DNA of 64,000 nucleotides from an uncultured Chitinophaga sp. (GCF_937898475.1 NZ_CALEJS010000037.1:1-64000); one strand, 5' to 3'; shown: positions 1 to 8,464, counted from the stretch's first letter. A program made the numbers and translations. Notes: a model not told the origin generated them from the letters alone.

Positions 1-82
1 AACTTTTAGGAGCACTCTTCCTGAACCGCGACCCCTCCGACTTGTGTCGGAGTGCGCTGAACCAACTGAGCTAAACTCCCAT
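1..82 (-). pseudogene. Degenerate tRNA-like element, copy 1
   Basis: On the minus strand the first 50 or so bases look like the 5' half of a valine-type tRNA: GGGAGTT acceptor strand, GCTCAGTTGGTTCA D arm, and a CTCCG/CGGAG anticodon stem followed by GGGTC. The 3' half does not fold. The sequence after GCGGTTC has no T-stem partner, the anticodon loop has 8 bases and lacks the T expected before the anticodon, and there is no CCA end. The same 82 bases recur at 99-180. I infer a decayed tRNA copy rather than a working tRNA. Confidence 0.45.
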
Positions 83-98
83 AATAAATTTAGAACTT

Positions 99-180
99 AA
101 CTTTTAGGAGCACTCTTCCTGAACCGCGACCCCTCCGACTTGTGTCGGAGTGCGCTGAACCAACTGAGCTAAACTCCCAT
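99..180 (-). pseudogene. Degenerate tRNA-like element, copy 2
   Basis: This is an exact 82-base copy of the element at 1-82, separated from it by 16 A/T-rich bases, giving a 98-base period. It has the same defects in anticodon loop and T arm. The copies may belong to a longer array that starts outside the window. Confidence 0.45.
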
Positions 181-269
181 TTTCTTTGTCGCCGCGACCT
201 TTTGTCTGACGGGATTGCAAAGGTAAAAACTATTTTTATTTCACCAAATTTTTTTCACTTCTTCTGCTG

Positions 270-2426
270 CTATTTTTTGCCTTTCAGGATACGCTTCACT
301 GCCTTACCCAGCTTGTTCAGGTTAGCCAGTTGCTCCTGTATCGGAGTAAGGGTAAGGTCTTCAGGCTGCACCCCTGCTTCCAGGTACTCCATCTCCGTTT
401 GTTCGGGGAAGATCAGTATGATATTGTTATCGCGGAAATACCTGCTTAGCCTGGCAGGAATATGGTCCATATAAGGACTGTAAGACAACGTGCCTTTACG
501 GGCGGAAACTACAGCCACCAGGTCGTCCCGGCTGACCTCCCGGGAAAATGCCTGAAAATTCTCCAGGTCTGCAAAGGGTTTAAAGGTCACCTCCATGCTT
601 ATTTTGGCATACTGGATAAATGCCTCCACCGCTGCTTTCGTTTTTTCCTGGCAATAGATCTGCGGACGGGCGCCTATCTGTTTGGCCAGCATCAGCATCT
701 TTTGCAGGTAGTGCAGGAAACCTTTTTCGTATTCCGTATTGCGCGGCAGCGCCAGCACCAGCTTTTTAGCAGTGTTCATGGGATGATGAAAATCGCATAC
801 ATAGATGGTCTCCCATACACTTCGCAGCACGTTATCCAGCGTGGTGCCGAAGATAGAACCGAATAAGCGGTCGGTAGTGCTGGTCTTGTCGGTCCAGCCA
901 AGGATCACATCTGAGATCATCAGCTCTTTGGCCGCACGGGTAATACCGTCTGCCACGTTCAGGTCAACCCGGGTGATGGCTTTAATATGACTTTCGGTAG
1001 CAGCGGCATGTATAATCGCTGCTTCCATCATCTTATTGGTGAGGTGGATCTTTTCTTTCGCCTCTTCATCATCCTGTACTACGGCCAACGGATACACCGG
1101 CGTATCCGCATGCGGATCCTTGATCATTAACGCCAGATCAAGGAGGGCTTCCAAACGCGCGGAATTGGATACGGGTACCAATATACGCTCCGGCTCACTG
1201 TCTGGTTCAGGCTTACGCTCCGCTTCCTGGATGGCTACCCTGCGGCCTGCATTCTCTGTAACAAAAGAGCCTACCAGGCAGGTAACCAGTATCAGCAGCA
1301 CCGTACCATTCAATACATTTTCATTGATGATACCCATGTTATAACCGATCAGTATAACGGCGATCGTGGCTGCAGCGTGTGCACTGCTGAGACCAAATAT
1401 CACGTTGCGCTGCGGAACAGTGTAGCGAAAGGAAACCTGGGTAAAGAAAGCGGCCAGCCATTTGCTCAGCAGGGCCATAGCCGTTAACGATGCGGCAATG
1501 ATCAGCGCTTCAGGTCCTTTTAAAAGCACCCGGAGGTCTACCAGCATTCCTACACTGATCAAAAAGAAGGGTATGAACAGCGCATTGCCTACAAAAGCAA
1601 TACGGTTCATTAAAGCAGAGGTATGCGGTATCAGCTGGTTTAGCGCCAACCCTGCCAGGAAGGCCCCGATAATACTCTCCACACCCGCCAGTTCCGCCAG
1701 GAAACCAGCCAGGAATACCAGCGCCAGTACAAAGATGAAGTGGGACGTTTTATCATCCTTGATCTTTTTAAAGAACCAGCGCCCTATCATCGGGAATATC
1801 CACAGGATGATCGCTGCGAAAACAACGAGCGATACACCCAGGCGGATCCAGAAATAAGTATCCAGGTGACCGGATGCAGCGCCGGTGATCGCAGCCAGGA
1901 TCAACAGCACCGCTGTATCCGTTATAATGGTACCGCCCACGGTTACTGTTACCGCCTCATTCTTGGTAATGCCCAGGCGGCTGGCCAGCGGATAAGCTAC
2001 CAGGGTATGCGTGGCAAACATACTGGACACCAGCAGTGCTGCCATAAAATTGAAGTGCAACAGATAGGTGCATACTATATAGCCCAACAATAACGGTATG
2101 AAAAAAGTGAACGCGCCAAATACCAGGCTGCGATACCGGTTCTTACGGAATTCAGCCATATCCAGCTCCAGGCCTGCGAGGAACATGATGTATAATAAAC
2201 CTGCCTTACCAAAAAGGTCGATGCTGCCTTTTTCTATGATCTTAAACCCATGGTCGCCAATAGCCATACCGGCCAGTATAAGGCCAATAATACTGGGTAT
2301 GCGGAACTTGCGGAGAATAATGGGAGCCAGCAGGATAATGAACAATACCAGCGAAAAAATAGGGATAGGATCCTTTAACGGCAGACTAATATCCAATAAT
2401 AAAACTGTGCCTTTCAAAACATACAT
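270..2426 (-). CDS. Kef-type cation:proton antiporter with C-terminal universal stress domain
   Basis: Inner-membrane monovalent cation/proton antiporter of the CPA2 (Kef) family, 718 residues. Residues about 20-400 form some twelve hydrophobic segments, with the family-typical IGLILAGMAIG stretch near residue 50 and a GAFLAGLALNQ stretch near residue 255. The remaining 300 residues are soluble: ILVPVSNSARLEALLDLALMI near residue 415 marks the start of a universal-stress-protein fold. A nucleotide- or stress-responsive C-terminal gate is inferred from the family, not shown here. There is no KefF-like or TrkA partner next to it. It is divergent from clpS. The substrate (K+ or Na+) cannot be told from sequence. 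Confidence 0.85.
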   Translation of the reverse strand: MYVLKGTVLLLDISLPLKDPIPIFSLVLFIILLAPIILRKFRIPSIIGLILAGMAIGDHGFKIIEKGSIDLFGKAGLLYIMFLAGLELDMAEFRKNRYRSLVFGAFTFFIPLLLGYIVCTYLLHFNFMAALLVSSMFATHTLVAYPLASRLGITKNEAVTVTVGGTIITDTAVLLILAAITGAASGHLDTYFWIRLGVSLVVFAAIILWIFPMIGRWFFKKIKDDKTSHFIFVLALVFLAGFLAELAGVESIIGAFLAGLALNQLIPHTSALMNRIAFVGNALFIPFFLISVGMLVDLRVLLKGPEALIIAASLTAMALLSKWLAAFFTQVSFRYTVPQRNVIFGLSSAHAAATIAVILIGYNMGIINENVLNGTVLLILVTCLVGSFVTENAGRRVAIQEAERKPEPDSEPERILVPVSNSARLEALLDLALMIKDPHADTPVYPLAVVQDDEEAKEKIHLTNKMMEAAIIHAAATESHIKAITRVDLNVADGITRAAKELMISDVILGWTDKTSTTDRLFGSIFGTTLDNVLRSVWETIYVCDFHHPMNTAKKLVLALPRNTEYEKGFLHYLQKMLMLAKQIGARPQIYCQEKTKAAVEAFIQYAKISMEVTFKPFADLENFQAFSREVSRDDLVAVVSARKGTLSYSPYMDHIPARLSRYFRDNNIILIFPEQTEMEYLEAGVQPEDLTLTPIQEQLANLNKLGKAVKRILKGKK

Positions 2427-2558
2427 AAACTTTCAATTTTCAGCTCCTCCATAGACGTTCAGGTGCAACTTACAAATTAATAATTAATCGTTAATGATTA
2501 ATAGCGAACTCATAATATTGTTTATAGGCCAACTACTACCTTTTCCCGATTTTAACTG

Positions 2559-2566
2559 TAATTTTG
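2559..2566 (+). promoter_or_regulatory. Bacteroidota -7 element for clpS-aat
   Basis: TAATTTTG fits the TAnnTTTG consensus and lies 23 bases before the clpS start. A TTTG-like -33 box is not convincing. The gap between the antiporter and clpS (2427-2588) also holds AT-rich words of the AATTAAT type. Confidence 0.4.
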
Positions 2567-2588
2567 CGAAAAAGCCATGTAAATTATC

Positions 2589-2897
2589 ATGAGTCAGCGT
2601 ACAGAAACAGGCACTGTTACTAAAGAATGGGAAGATATACTAGTTGCGGAAGACGAGCAGTTCCCGTTCAGCCTTATTGTGTGGAATGATGATGTTAACA
2701 CCTTTGACTGGGTGATACAATCGCTGATAGAGGTTTGCGATCATAGCCCCGAACAGGCAGAACAATGCGCCCTTTTTATACATTACAATGGCAAATACGC
2801 CGTAAAACACGGCGAATACACTAAACTGCGCCCCATGTGCGAAGCGCTCCTTGACAGGGGCATCAGCGCAACTATTGAAGAAGCAGTGGAAGGTTAA
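2589..2897 (+). CDS. clpS: ClpS, ATP-dependent Clp protease adaptor
   Basis: ClpS hands proteins carrying destabilising N-terminal residues to a Clp unfoldase. The 102 residues match the family: FSLIVWNDDVNTFDWVI (residues 26-42) holds the N-degron-binding Asn-Asp pair, and a later H-Y-N-G-K-Y segment ends in a short helix. It is followed after one base by aat, the enzyme that creates such N-terminal signals, so the two are almost certainly co-transcribed. The partner unfoldase is probably the ClpC encoded at the right end of the window. Confidence 0.93.
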   Translation: MSQRTETGTVTKEWEDILVAEDEQFPFSLIVWNDDVNTFDWVIQSLIEVCDHSPEQAEQCALFIHYNGKYAVKHGEYTKLRPMCEALLDRGISATIEEAVEG

Positions 2898-2898
2898 A

Positions 2899-3543
2899 AT
2901 GATATTTTCTCTTACACAACACCTCAAATTCCCCCCCGTACATCTGGCTGAGCCCGACGGGCTGCTGGCCACAGGAGGCGATCTTTCCATAGACCGGCTG
3001 ATACTGGCCTACCGGTCCGGCATATTCCCCTGGTATAGCAAACCGCCCGTACTGTGGTGGAGCCCCGATCCCCGCTTTGTGCTCTTCCCGGAAGAGCTGA
3101 AGGTGTCTGCCAGCATGAAACAGGTATTGAAAAAACAGGTGTTCCGCATCACCGTGAACCAGGACTTCGAGGCCGTAATAGGACATTGCCGCTGTACCTA
3201 CCGCCGCGGACAGGACGGCACCTGGATCACAGACCCCATGCAGGAAGCCTATACGCGGCTGCACCGGGAAGGCTACGCCACCTCTGTAGAATGCTGGCTG
3301 GATGATCAGCTGGTAGGCGGTCTCTATGGCGTGCGGATGGGCCGGGTGTTCTTTGGCGAATCCATGTTCTCGCATGTCAGCAATGCCTCCAAAGCGGCCT
3401 TTATCACTTTTGTACAATCGGAGCAGGCCAGCGGCCTGGCTTTAATAGACTGCCAGGTACATACCGAGCACCTGGCCTCCCTCGGCGCCCGCTTCATCAG
3501 CCGCGCCTCCTTTATGGATCTGCTGTCAACACATCTTGATTGA
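2899..3543 (+). CDS. aat: Leucyl/phenylalanyl-tRNA--protein transferase
   Basis: Aat adds Leu or Phe from aminoacyl-tRNA to proteins with N-terminal Arg or Lys, marking them for ClpS-dependent degradation. I start at ATG 2899, one base after the clpS stop, giving 214 residues. An upstream in-frame ATG at 2851 lies inside clpS and adds residues unlike the family. Family hallmarks are visible: FPPVHLAEPDGLLATGGDL, then YRSGIFPWY, WWSPDPRFVLFP, and FFGESMFSHVSNASKAA with IDCQVHTEHLASLGA near the C-terminus. The length is normal. Confidence 0.95.
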   Translation: MIFSLTQHLKFPPVHLAEPDGLLATGGDLSIDRLILAYRSGIFPWYSKPPVLWWSPDPRFVLFPEELKVSASMKQVLKKQVFRITVNQDFEAVIGHCRCTYRRGQDGTWITDPMQEAYTRLHREGYATSVECWLDDQLVGGLYGVRMGRVFFGESMFSHVSNASKAAFITFVQSEQASGLALIDCQVHTEHLASLGARFISRASFMDLLSTHLD

Positions 3544-3619
3544 TATTATATCCCTCATCACAGGGAAATGGTGTAAATTATGCCAAACTTTACCCCACAG
3601 TTTCTAAAAATTTACCACC

Positions 3620-4228
3620 ATGAAAAGAACAGTTCTCTTACTTGTAGCGATCGTACTGGCTGTTTTTGCCGTTAAAGGCCAGGGCATGACCCAGGAAGAA
3701 AGGGCCGCTATTGTCAAACAATTCGAAGACACAAAAGCAAATCTCCTCAAAGAGGTAAACGGCCTGAGCGATGCCCAGATGAAGTTCAAACCCGCGCCCG
3801 ACCGCTGGTCTGTGGCAGACTGCCTGGAACACATTACCGTATCGGAAAAAGGACTTTTTGGTATGGAGCAACAAGCCATGGCGCAACCCGCTAACCCCGA
3901 AAAAAGAAAAGAGATCAAAGTAACAGATGAAGTCCTTACCCAGATGATTGCCGACCGCAGCAAAAAAGCCAAAGCGCCTGAGCAGATACAGCCTAAAGGC
4001 TCTTTCTCCACCACTGCCGAAGCCATCCAGGCCTTCACCGAACAACGCGACAAGATCATCGACTACGTCAAGAACACTAACGATGATGTTCGCAACCACG
4101 TGGCAGACATGCCCATGGGCTCCCCTATGGATGCCTACCAGATCCTGATACTTGTTGCTACCCACAGCAACCGCCACACCCAACAGATCCAGGAGGTAAA
4201 GGCAGATGCGGCTTTCCCGCAGCAATAA
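3620..4228 (+). CDS. Secreted DinB-like protein
   Basis: 202 residues. A signal peptide of about 20 residues (MKRTVLLLVAIVLAVFAVKG) precedes a DinB-fold four-helix bundle. Candidate metal ligands are His71 (CLEHITVSE) and His182/His186 (THSNRHTQQI), the spacing seen in DinB_2 proteins. Some DinB relatives are metal-dependent thiol transferases or hydrolases; no substrate can be named here. Export to the periplasm is inferred from the signal peptide. The gene is alone, with a convergent lipoprotein gene downstream. Confidence 0.75.
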   Translation: MKRTVLLLVAIVLAVFAVKGQGMTQEERAAIVKQFEDTKANLLKEVNGLSDAQMKFKPAPDRWSVADCLEHITVSEKGLFGMEQQAMAQPANPEKRKEIKVTDEVLTQMIADRSKKAKAPEQIQPKGSFSTTAEAIQAFTEQRDKIIDYVKNTNDDVRNHVADMPMGSPMDAYQILILVATHSNRHTQQIQEVKADAAFPQQ

Positions 4229-4240
4229 TTAATGATTAAT

Positions 4241-4327
4241 AATTAAGAATGAATAATTGATAGTAGAAAGACATAAGGAACAAGCTTATCGCACAGCTCA
4301 CTTATTATTGATTATTCATTCTTAATT
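4241..4327. terminator. Inverted repeat between convergent genes
   Basis: AATTAAGAATGAATAAT (4241-4257) is the exact reverse complement of 4311-4327, a 17-bp stem with a 53-base loop. Seven Ts follow on the plus strand, so it may end transcription of the DinB-like gene. The same AT-rich words occur in gaps near 2490, 12620, 18595, 19300-19370 and 55495. Confidence 0.5.
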
Positions 4328-4328
4328 C

Positions 4329-5276
4329 TCAATTTTTTTGAGGTCTCTTCTTATTAAAACTCCCCTCAAAAAAACACCGTATTCCCCGGTAGGCGCCGCA
4401 GCCGCCTGTTTCATGTATGTTTACCCGGCTGGAAGAGAACTGGAAGGCGATGCCGCAGGAGCTTTCCTTATCCTTGTACTCACCTCTGTTAGGACCGGTA
4501 AAATGCCCCACACCGGCTAATTCGCCTTTACAGCTGCCATTATCTTTAGAGAAGGTGATAAAGAACTGGAATGTTTTAGGATCCTGCCCGTCGCGGATGG
4601 ATACAATGCTCATATCGCCGGAGCTGTAGTCTGCAGAATATTTATGTTTACGCGGCAGGGTATCAATGGGATTGAAGATCTGCCCGGGTGTGACAGGCCC
4701 GTTTGAATTGGTCATGATCAGGGTCAGTTTTCCGTCGGCAGCGGCGGTATAGAAATCTTCTTTCAGGGAGCTGCGCGATGGGCTCAGCTCCTTCTCCGTA
4801 CTGATCTTCACCAGGAAGCGGTTGTCCAGCGTAAAGCTGATGTTTTCCTTACTGCCCGTATTCTTCCTGGCTACCAGCATTTGGTTCAGGTATTGCCCCT
4901 TGGGGCTCACCAGGCAGAGATAGGCGGCTATATTCGTTTTATCTGCCGCCAGTACTACAAAATAATGCAGGTTATCTGACGCCAGGTGTGCCAGCGGAAA
5001 AAAGCGGACCGCCGCAGCTTTGGGAAAATCTGCCACACCCAGGGAATCGCTGAGGAATTGCCGCAATAGGTCCTTTTTCAGTGCCAGCGAATCCGTAGGG
5101 CGTTGCTGCCCCAGGGAGTCCGCCTGCAGCCGGTAAGGAACCTGCTGTTCGGGAAATAAGGCGCTGAAATCTGCAAATGTGAGCGGACGGTCGCCCTTCG
5201 TTTGCTTTTCCTTAGACTTACAACCTGCCAGCATAACCACTGCCAGTAATAATGCTAACAACCTGTTCATGCGCAT
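4329..5276 (-). CDS. Lipoprotein of unknown function
   Basis: 315 residues. The N-terminus MRMNRLLALLLAVVMLAGC is a clear lipoprotein signal with Cys19 as the lipidated residue. The rest is soluble, with no domain I recognise; the mature part opens with a Lys-rich stretch and has several beta-strand-like segments. The C-terminal region has paired Cys (SSCGIAFQF, ETGGCGAY) that could form disulfides in the periplasm. A second ATG at codon 3 is an equally good start. It is divergent from mntR, with a repeat-rich gap between them. Confidence 0.65.
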   Translation of the reverse strand: MRMNRLLALLLAVVMLAGCKSKEKQTKGDRPLTFADFSALFPEQQVPYRLQADSLGQQRPTDSLALKKDLLRQFLSDSLGVADFPKAAAVRFFPLAHLASDNLHYFVVLAADKTNIAAYLCLVSPKGQYLNQMLVARKNTGSKENISFTLDNRFLVKISTEKELSPSRSSLKEDFYTAAADGKLTLIMTNSNGPVTPGQIFNPIDTLPRKHKYSADYSSGDMSIVSIRDGQDPKTFQFFITFSKDNGSCKGELAGVGHFTGPNRGEYKDKESSCGIAFQFSSSRVNIHETGGCGAYRGIRCFFEGSFNKKRPQKN

Positions 5277-5356
5277 TTTACAATTTAACCGCCCAAAAGT
5301 TAAAGAAAATTTTGATATATAAGTTAAAAAATTCCAAGTTCCGGATACCAGATACT

Positions 5357-5482
5357 AAATTCCAAATACCAAATTCCAAGTTCCAAATACCAGATTTAAA
5401 CTTACACATGCCATCTTTTTCAAAATACCAACTATATGCCAACTTCTTCATTTTGGAATTTGGTATTTGGTATTTGGAATTT
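5357..5482. repeat. TTCCAAATACC-type inverted repeat
   Basis: The left arm is built from AAATTCCAAATACC words (5357-5377, with further copies to 5394). The right arm GGAATTTGGTATTTGG (5455-5470), extended by one extra TATTTGG unit to 5482, is complementary. It lies between divergent genes, so it is not a simple terminator. A second member of this family lies at 15265-15371. Confidence 0.7.
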
Positions 5483-5487
5483 CTAAG

Positions 5488-5515
5488 TTAGATTTGTCTA
5501 AATTTTATTTTAGAC
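5488..5515 (+). promoter_or_regulatory. Candidate MntR operator
   Basis: Two overlapping palindromes end four bases before the mntR start codon: TTAGATTTGTCTAA (5488-5501) and GTCTAAA-6-TTTAGAC (5496-5502/5509-5515). DtxR/MntR-type regulators bind AT-rich TTAG...CTAA-like palindromes, so autoregulation of mntR-mntH is a reasonable inference. Confidence 0.5.
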
Positions 5516-5518
5516 CTT

Positions 5519-6178
5519 ATGAATTTATCGGTAGCTGAGGAGAATTACATCAAATCTATTTACAAGCTGGAAGAAACAACGGATGGCGTGACCACAACAG
5601 GACTGGCCTATGAGCTGGATACCAAGCCCGCTTCCGTTACAGACATGGCCAAGAAGCTGAAAGAAAAGAAACTGATAGATTATGAGAAATACCAGGGTAT
5701 CAGCCTTACCGCCGAAGGTAAAAAAGCCGCGCTGCATATTATACGGCGGCATCGCCTGTGGGAATGCTTCCTGGTAGAGAAACTGGATTTCAGCTGGGAA
5801 GAGGTGCACGAACTGGCGGAAGAACTGGAACATGTAAGAAGCGAGAAACTGACCAACCGCCTCAGTGAATTCCTCGGCAACCCGGTCATCGACCCCCATG
5901 GCGACCCCATTCCCGATGCCCAGGGCAAAATGGGAAAGCAACGCACACAGGTATCGCTGGATCAGGCGCGCACCAAACGCCTGGAGGTAACAGCCGTATC
6001 CGATAAATCCACCGCCCTGCTGGAATTCCTTACCGCCAAAGGCATCCGCCTGGGTACCCAGCTGGAAATAATAGAGCGTTACGAATTTGATAACTCAATT
6101 GAAATAAAGATCAGGAATCAACCGGCTTTTACCATCAGTGAACAGGTAAGCAAAAACATCATGGTAAGACCGGTGTAA
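5519..6178 (+). CDS. mntR: MntR/DtxR-family metal-dependent repressor
   Basis: 219 residues. The N-terminal winged helix (residues 1-60, NYIKSIYKLEETTDGVTTTGLAYEL) is followed by the dimerisation and metal-binding domain (HIIRRHRLWECFLVEKLDFSWEEVHELAEELEHV, with Cys, Glu and His ligands typical of DtxR-type sites) and a C-terminal SH3/FeoA-like domain (about 145-219). When loaded with Mn2+ or Fe2+, such proteins repress uptake genes. Only 12 bases separate it from mntH, so repressor and transporter form one operon, and the palindrome just upstream is the likely operator. Which metal it senses is inferred from this neighbour. Confidence 0.9.
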   Translation: MNLSVAEENYIKSIYKLEETTDGVTTTGLAYELDTKPASVTDMAKKLKEKKLIDYEKYQGISLTAEGKKAALHIIRRHRLWECFLVEKLDFSWEEVHELAEELEHVRSEKLTNRLSEFLGNPVIDPHGDPIPDAQGKMGKQRTQVSLDQARTKRLEVTAVSDKSTALLEFLTAKGIRLGTQLEIIERYEFDNSIEIKIRNQPAFTISEQVSKNIMVRPV

Positions 6179-6190
6179 GCTCATACGTAT

Positions 6191-8059
6191 ATGGACCATA
6201 CTGCTACATCGCTGAGTGAAGTACATCAGAGTATAGACACAACCGCACGTTCGCGCTGGAAAAAATTATTATCCTTTTTCGGGCCTGCCTACCTGGTGAG
6301 CGTAGGCTATATGGATCCCGGCAACTGGGCCACAGACCTCGCGGGGGGCAGCCAATACGGTTACAAACTGCTATGGGTGCTGCTGATGAGCAACCTCATG
6401 GCCCTGCTGCTGCAAAGCCTGAGCGCCCGCCTGGGCATTGTCCGTGGCCGCGACCTCGCTCAGGCAAACCGCGAAACCTACCCTCCTACTATCAATTTCC
6501 TGCTTTATGTGCTGGCAGAAATTGCCATCGCCGCCTGCGATCTGGCAGAAGTGCTGGGCATGGCCATCGGTATACAGCTGCTCACCGGGCTGCCACTGGC
6601 CTATGGCGTAAGCATCACCGTGCTGGATACTTTTCTGCTGCTGATATTACAGCGCTATGGCATCCGCAAAATGGAAGCTTTCATCATCAGCCTGGTAGCC
6701 ATCGTAGGTATTTCCTTCCTGGCAGAACTGGTGATGGCCAGGCCCGTGATGTCTGAAGTGGTGACCGGTTTTGTGCCGGTGATCCCGGATAATACAGCGC
6801 TGTACATCGCCATCGGCATCATCGGCGCTACCGTTATGCCGCATAACCTGTACCTGCATTCCGCCCTGGTGCAAACGCGCAAGATACAACGCGACGACAA
6901 GGGCATCAGGCAGGCGCTCAAGCTCAACTTTATAGACAGCACCGTTGCGCTCAACCTGGCCTTCTTTGTGAACGCAGCCATACTCATACTGGCGGCCACC
7001 GTGTTCTTTAAAACCGGCCGCACCGACATTGCCGAAATACAGGACGCCCACCAGCTGCTGGAACAACTGCTGGGCAGTAAAGTAGCGCCTGTCCTCTTTG
7101 CCGTAGCGCTGATTGCCGCGGGACAGAGCTCCACGGTGACCGGCACCCTCGCGGGGCAGATCGTGATGGAAGGTTACCTCCAGCTGCGTATCAACCCATG
7201 GCTGCGCCGCCTGCTTACCCGCCTGCTGGCCATTGTTCCGGCGCTGCTCACCATCCTCCTGGCAGGCGATGATAAAGTAGGCGAACTGCTTGTTTTCAGC
7301 CAGGTGCTGCTCAGCCTGCAACTGGGCTTTGCCATCATTCCCCTCATCCATTTTGTGAGCGATAAGAACACCATGGGGTCATATGCCGTTAAACCATTTA
7401 CAAAGCTCGTCAGCTGGCTGATCACCGCTATACTGGTATACCTCAACCTCCGTATGGTGTTCACCGGCGCATTCGATTATATCAGCCGCGATGGCAATGG
7501 CTGGATAGACGCCCTCATTATTGCCGGCGGCATCGGCTTTCTTGTCCTGCTGATCATCACCGTGGTATACCCCCTGCTGAATAAATACCGGCAAACGGCT
7601 AGCGTGCGCATCCACCCTTCGCAGCTGTCACTGGGCACCATGGAAAAACCGGAATACTTCCGCATCGCCATGGCGCTGGACTTCAGCAGGCACGATGAAA
7701 AAGTGATCACCAACGCCGTGGCCTACGGTAATGAACAAACGGAATACCTGCTGATACACGTAGTAGAAAGTGCTTCCGCCAAATACTTCGGAAAAGATTC
7801 AGATGACCTTGAAACCCGCAAAGACCAGGAGCAGCTGGATACCTATCTCGCACTGCTGCGACAGCATAATATCAGGGCCAGGGGCATACTGGGTTACCGG
7901 CATCCTGCCAAGGAAATTGTTCGCATTGTGAAGGAAGAAAAAATTGATTTCCTTGTAATGGGCGGTCATGGTCACAGGGGTATTAAAGACTGGATATTCG
8001 GGGCTACCGCCAATGAAGTAAGGCACCAGGTAAAAGTGCCGGTGCTGGTGGTACAATAA
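6191..8059 (+). CDS. mntH: Nramp-type Mn2+/Fe2+ transporter fused to a universal stress domain
   Basis: 622 residues, about 180 more than a plain MntH. The membrane part (about 25-465) has both Nramp signatures: DPGN at residues 42-45 in the first helix and MPH at 216-218 in the sixth, which together form the metal site and imply proton-coupled Mn2+/Fe2+ uptake. From about residue 485 a soluble universal-stress-protein domain follows, ending in a complete nucleotide-binding loop (GGHGHRGIKDWIFGATANEV). It is the second gene of the mntR operon. ATP binding and gating by the extra domain are inferred. Confidence 0.92.
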   Translation: MDHTATSLSEVHQSIDTTARSRWKKLLSFFGPAYLVSVGYMDPGNWATDLAGGSQYGYKLLWVLLMSNLMALLLQSLSARLGIVRGRDLAQANRETYPPTINFLLYVLAEIAIAACDLAEVLGMAIGIQLLTGLPLAYGVSITVLDTFLLLILQRYGIRKMEAFIISLVAIVGISFLAELVMARPVMSEVVTGFVPVIPDNTALYIAIGIIGATVMPHNLYLHSALVQTRKIQRDDKGIRQALKLNFIDSTVALNLAFFVNAAILILAATVFFKTGRTDIAEIQDAHQLLEQLLGSKVAPVLFAVALIAAGQSSTVTGTLAGQIVMEGYLQLRINPWLRRLLTRLLAIVPALLTILLAGDDKVGELLVFSQVLLSLQLGFAIIPLIHFVSDKNTMGSYAVKPFTKLVSWLITAILVYLNLRMVFTGAFDYISRDGNGWIDALIIAGGIGFLVLLIITVVYPLLNKYRQTASVRIHPSQLSLGTMEKPEYFRIAMALDFSRHDEKVITNAVAYGNEQTEYLLIHVVESASAKYFGKDSDDLETRKDQEQLDTYLALLRQHNIRARGILGYRHPAKEIVRIVKEEKIDFLVMGGHGHRGIKDWIFGATANEVRHQVKVPVLVVQ

Positions 8060-8074
8060 AACTGCTTTATTGCC

Positions 8075-8464
8075 ATGCAACATACTTTTCAACCAGGCGA
8101 TCAGCGGCATTTTACCCGCGTAGTGCGGGAAGAAGACTGCGCCGCCTTTGACAACAATATGGTACACCCGGTATATAGCACCTTTGCGCTGGCAAGAGAT
8201 GCAGAATGGTGCTGCCGCCTGTTTGTTCTGGACATGAAAGAAGCCGATGAAGAAGGTATTGGCACCATGATCAGTGTACAACACCGCGCACCGGCTAAAA
8301 TAGGCAGCAGCGTTACGTTTACAGCTACCATCAGGCAACTGCAGGGCCATGAAATTATCTGCAGCTTTGAGGCCAGAACAGGTAAACAGCTCATCGCTAC
8401 CGGAGAGCAGGCCCAGAAAATACTGAAGAAAGAAAAGCTGGAACGCTTATTCAGCGGGCTTTAG
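8075..8464 (+). CDS. FlK-like hotdog thioesterase
   Basis: 129 residues, single hotdog fold. Thr36, Glu44 and His70 (PVYSTFALARDAEWCC; ISVQHRAP) have the same spacing, 8 and 26 residues, as the Thr42-Glu50-His76 triad of fluoroacetyl-CoA thioesterase FlK. That supports acyl-CoA hydrolysis by a FlK-type mechanism. Its natural substrate is unknown, and fluoroacetyl-CoA is not implied. It starts 15 bases after mntH and may ride on the same transcript. Confidence 0.75.
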   Translation: MQHTFQPGDQRHFTRVVREEDCAAFDNNMVHPVYSTFALARDAEWCCRLFVLDMKEADEEGIGTMISVQHRAPAKIGSSVTFTATIRQLQGHEIICSFEARTGKQLIATGEQAQKILKKEKLERLFSGL

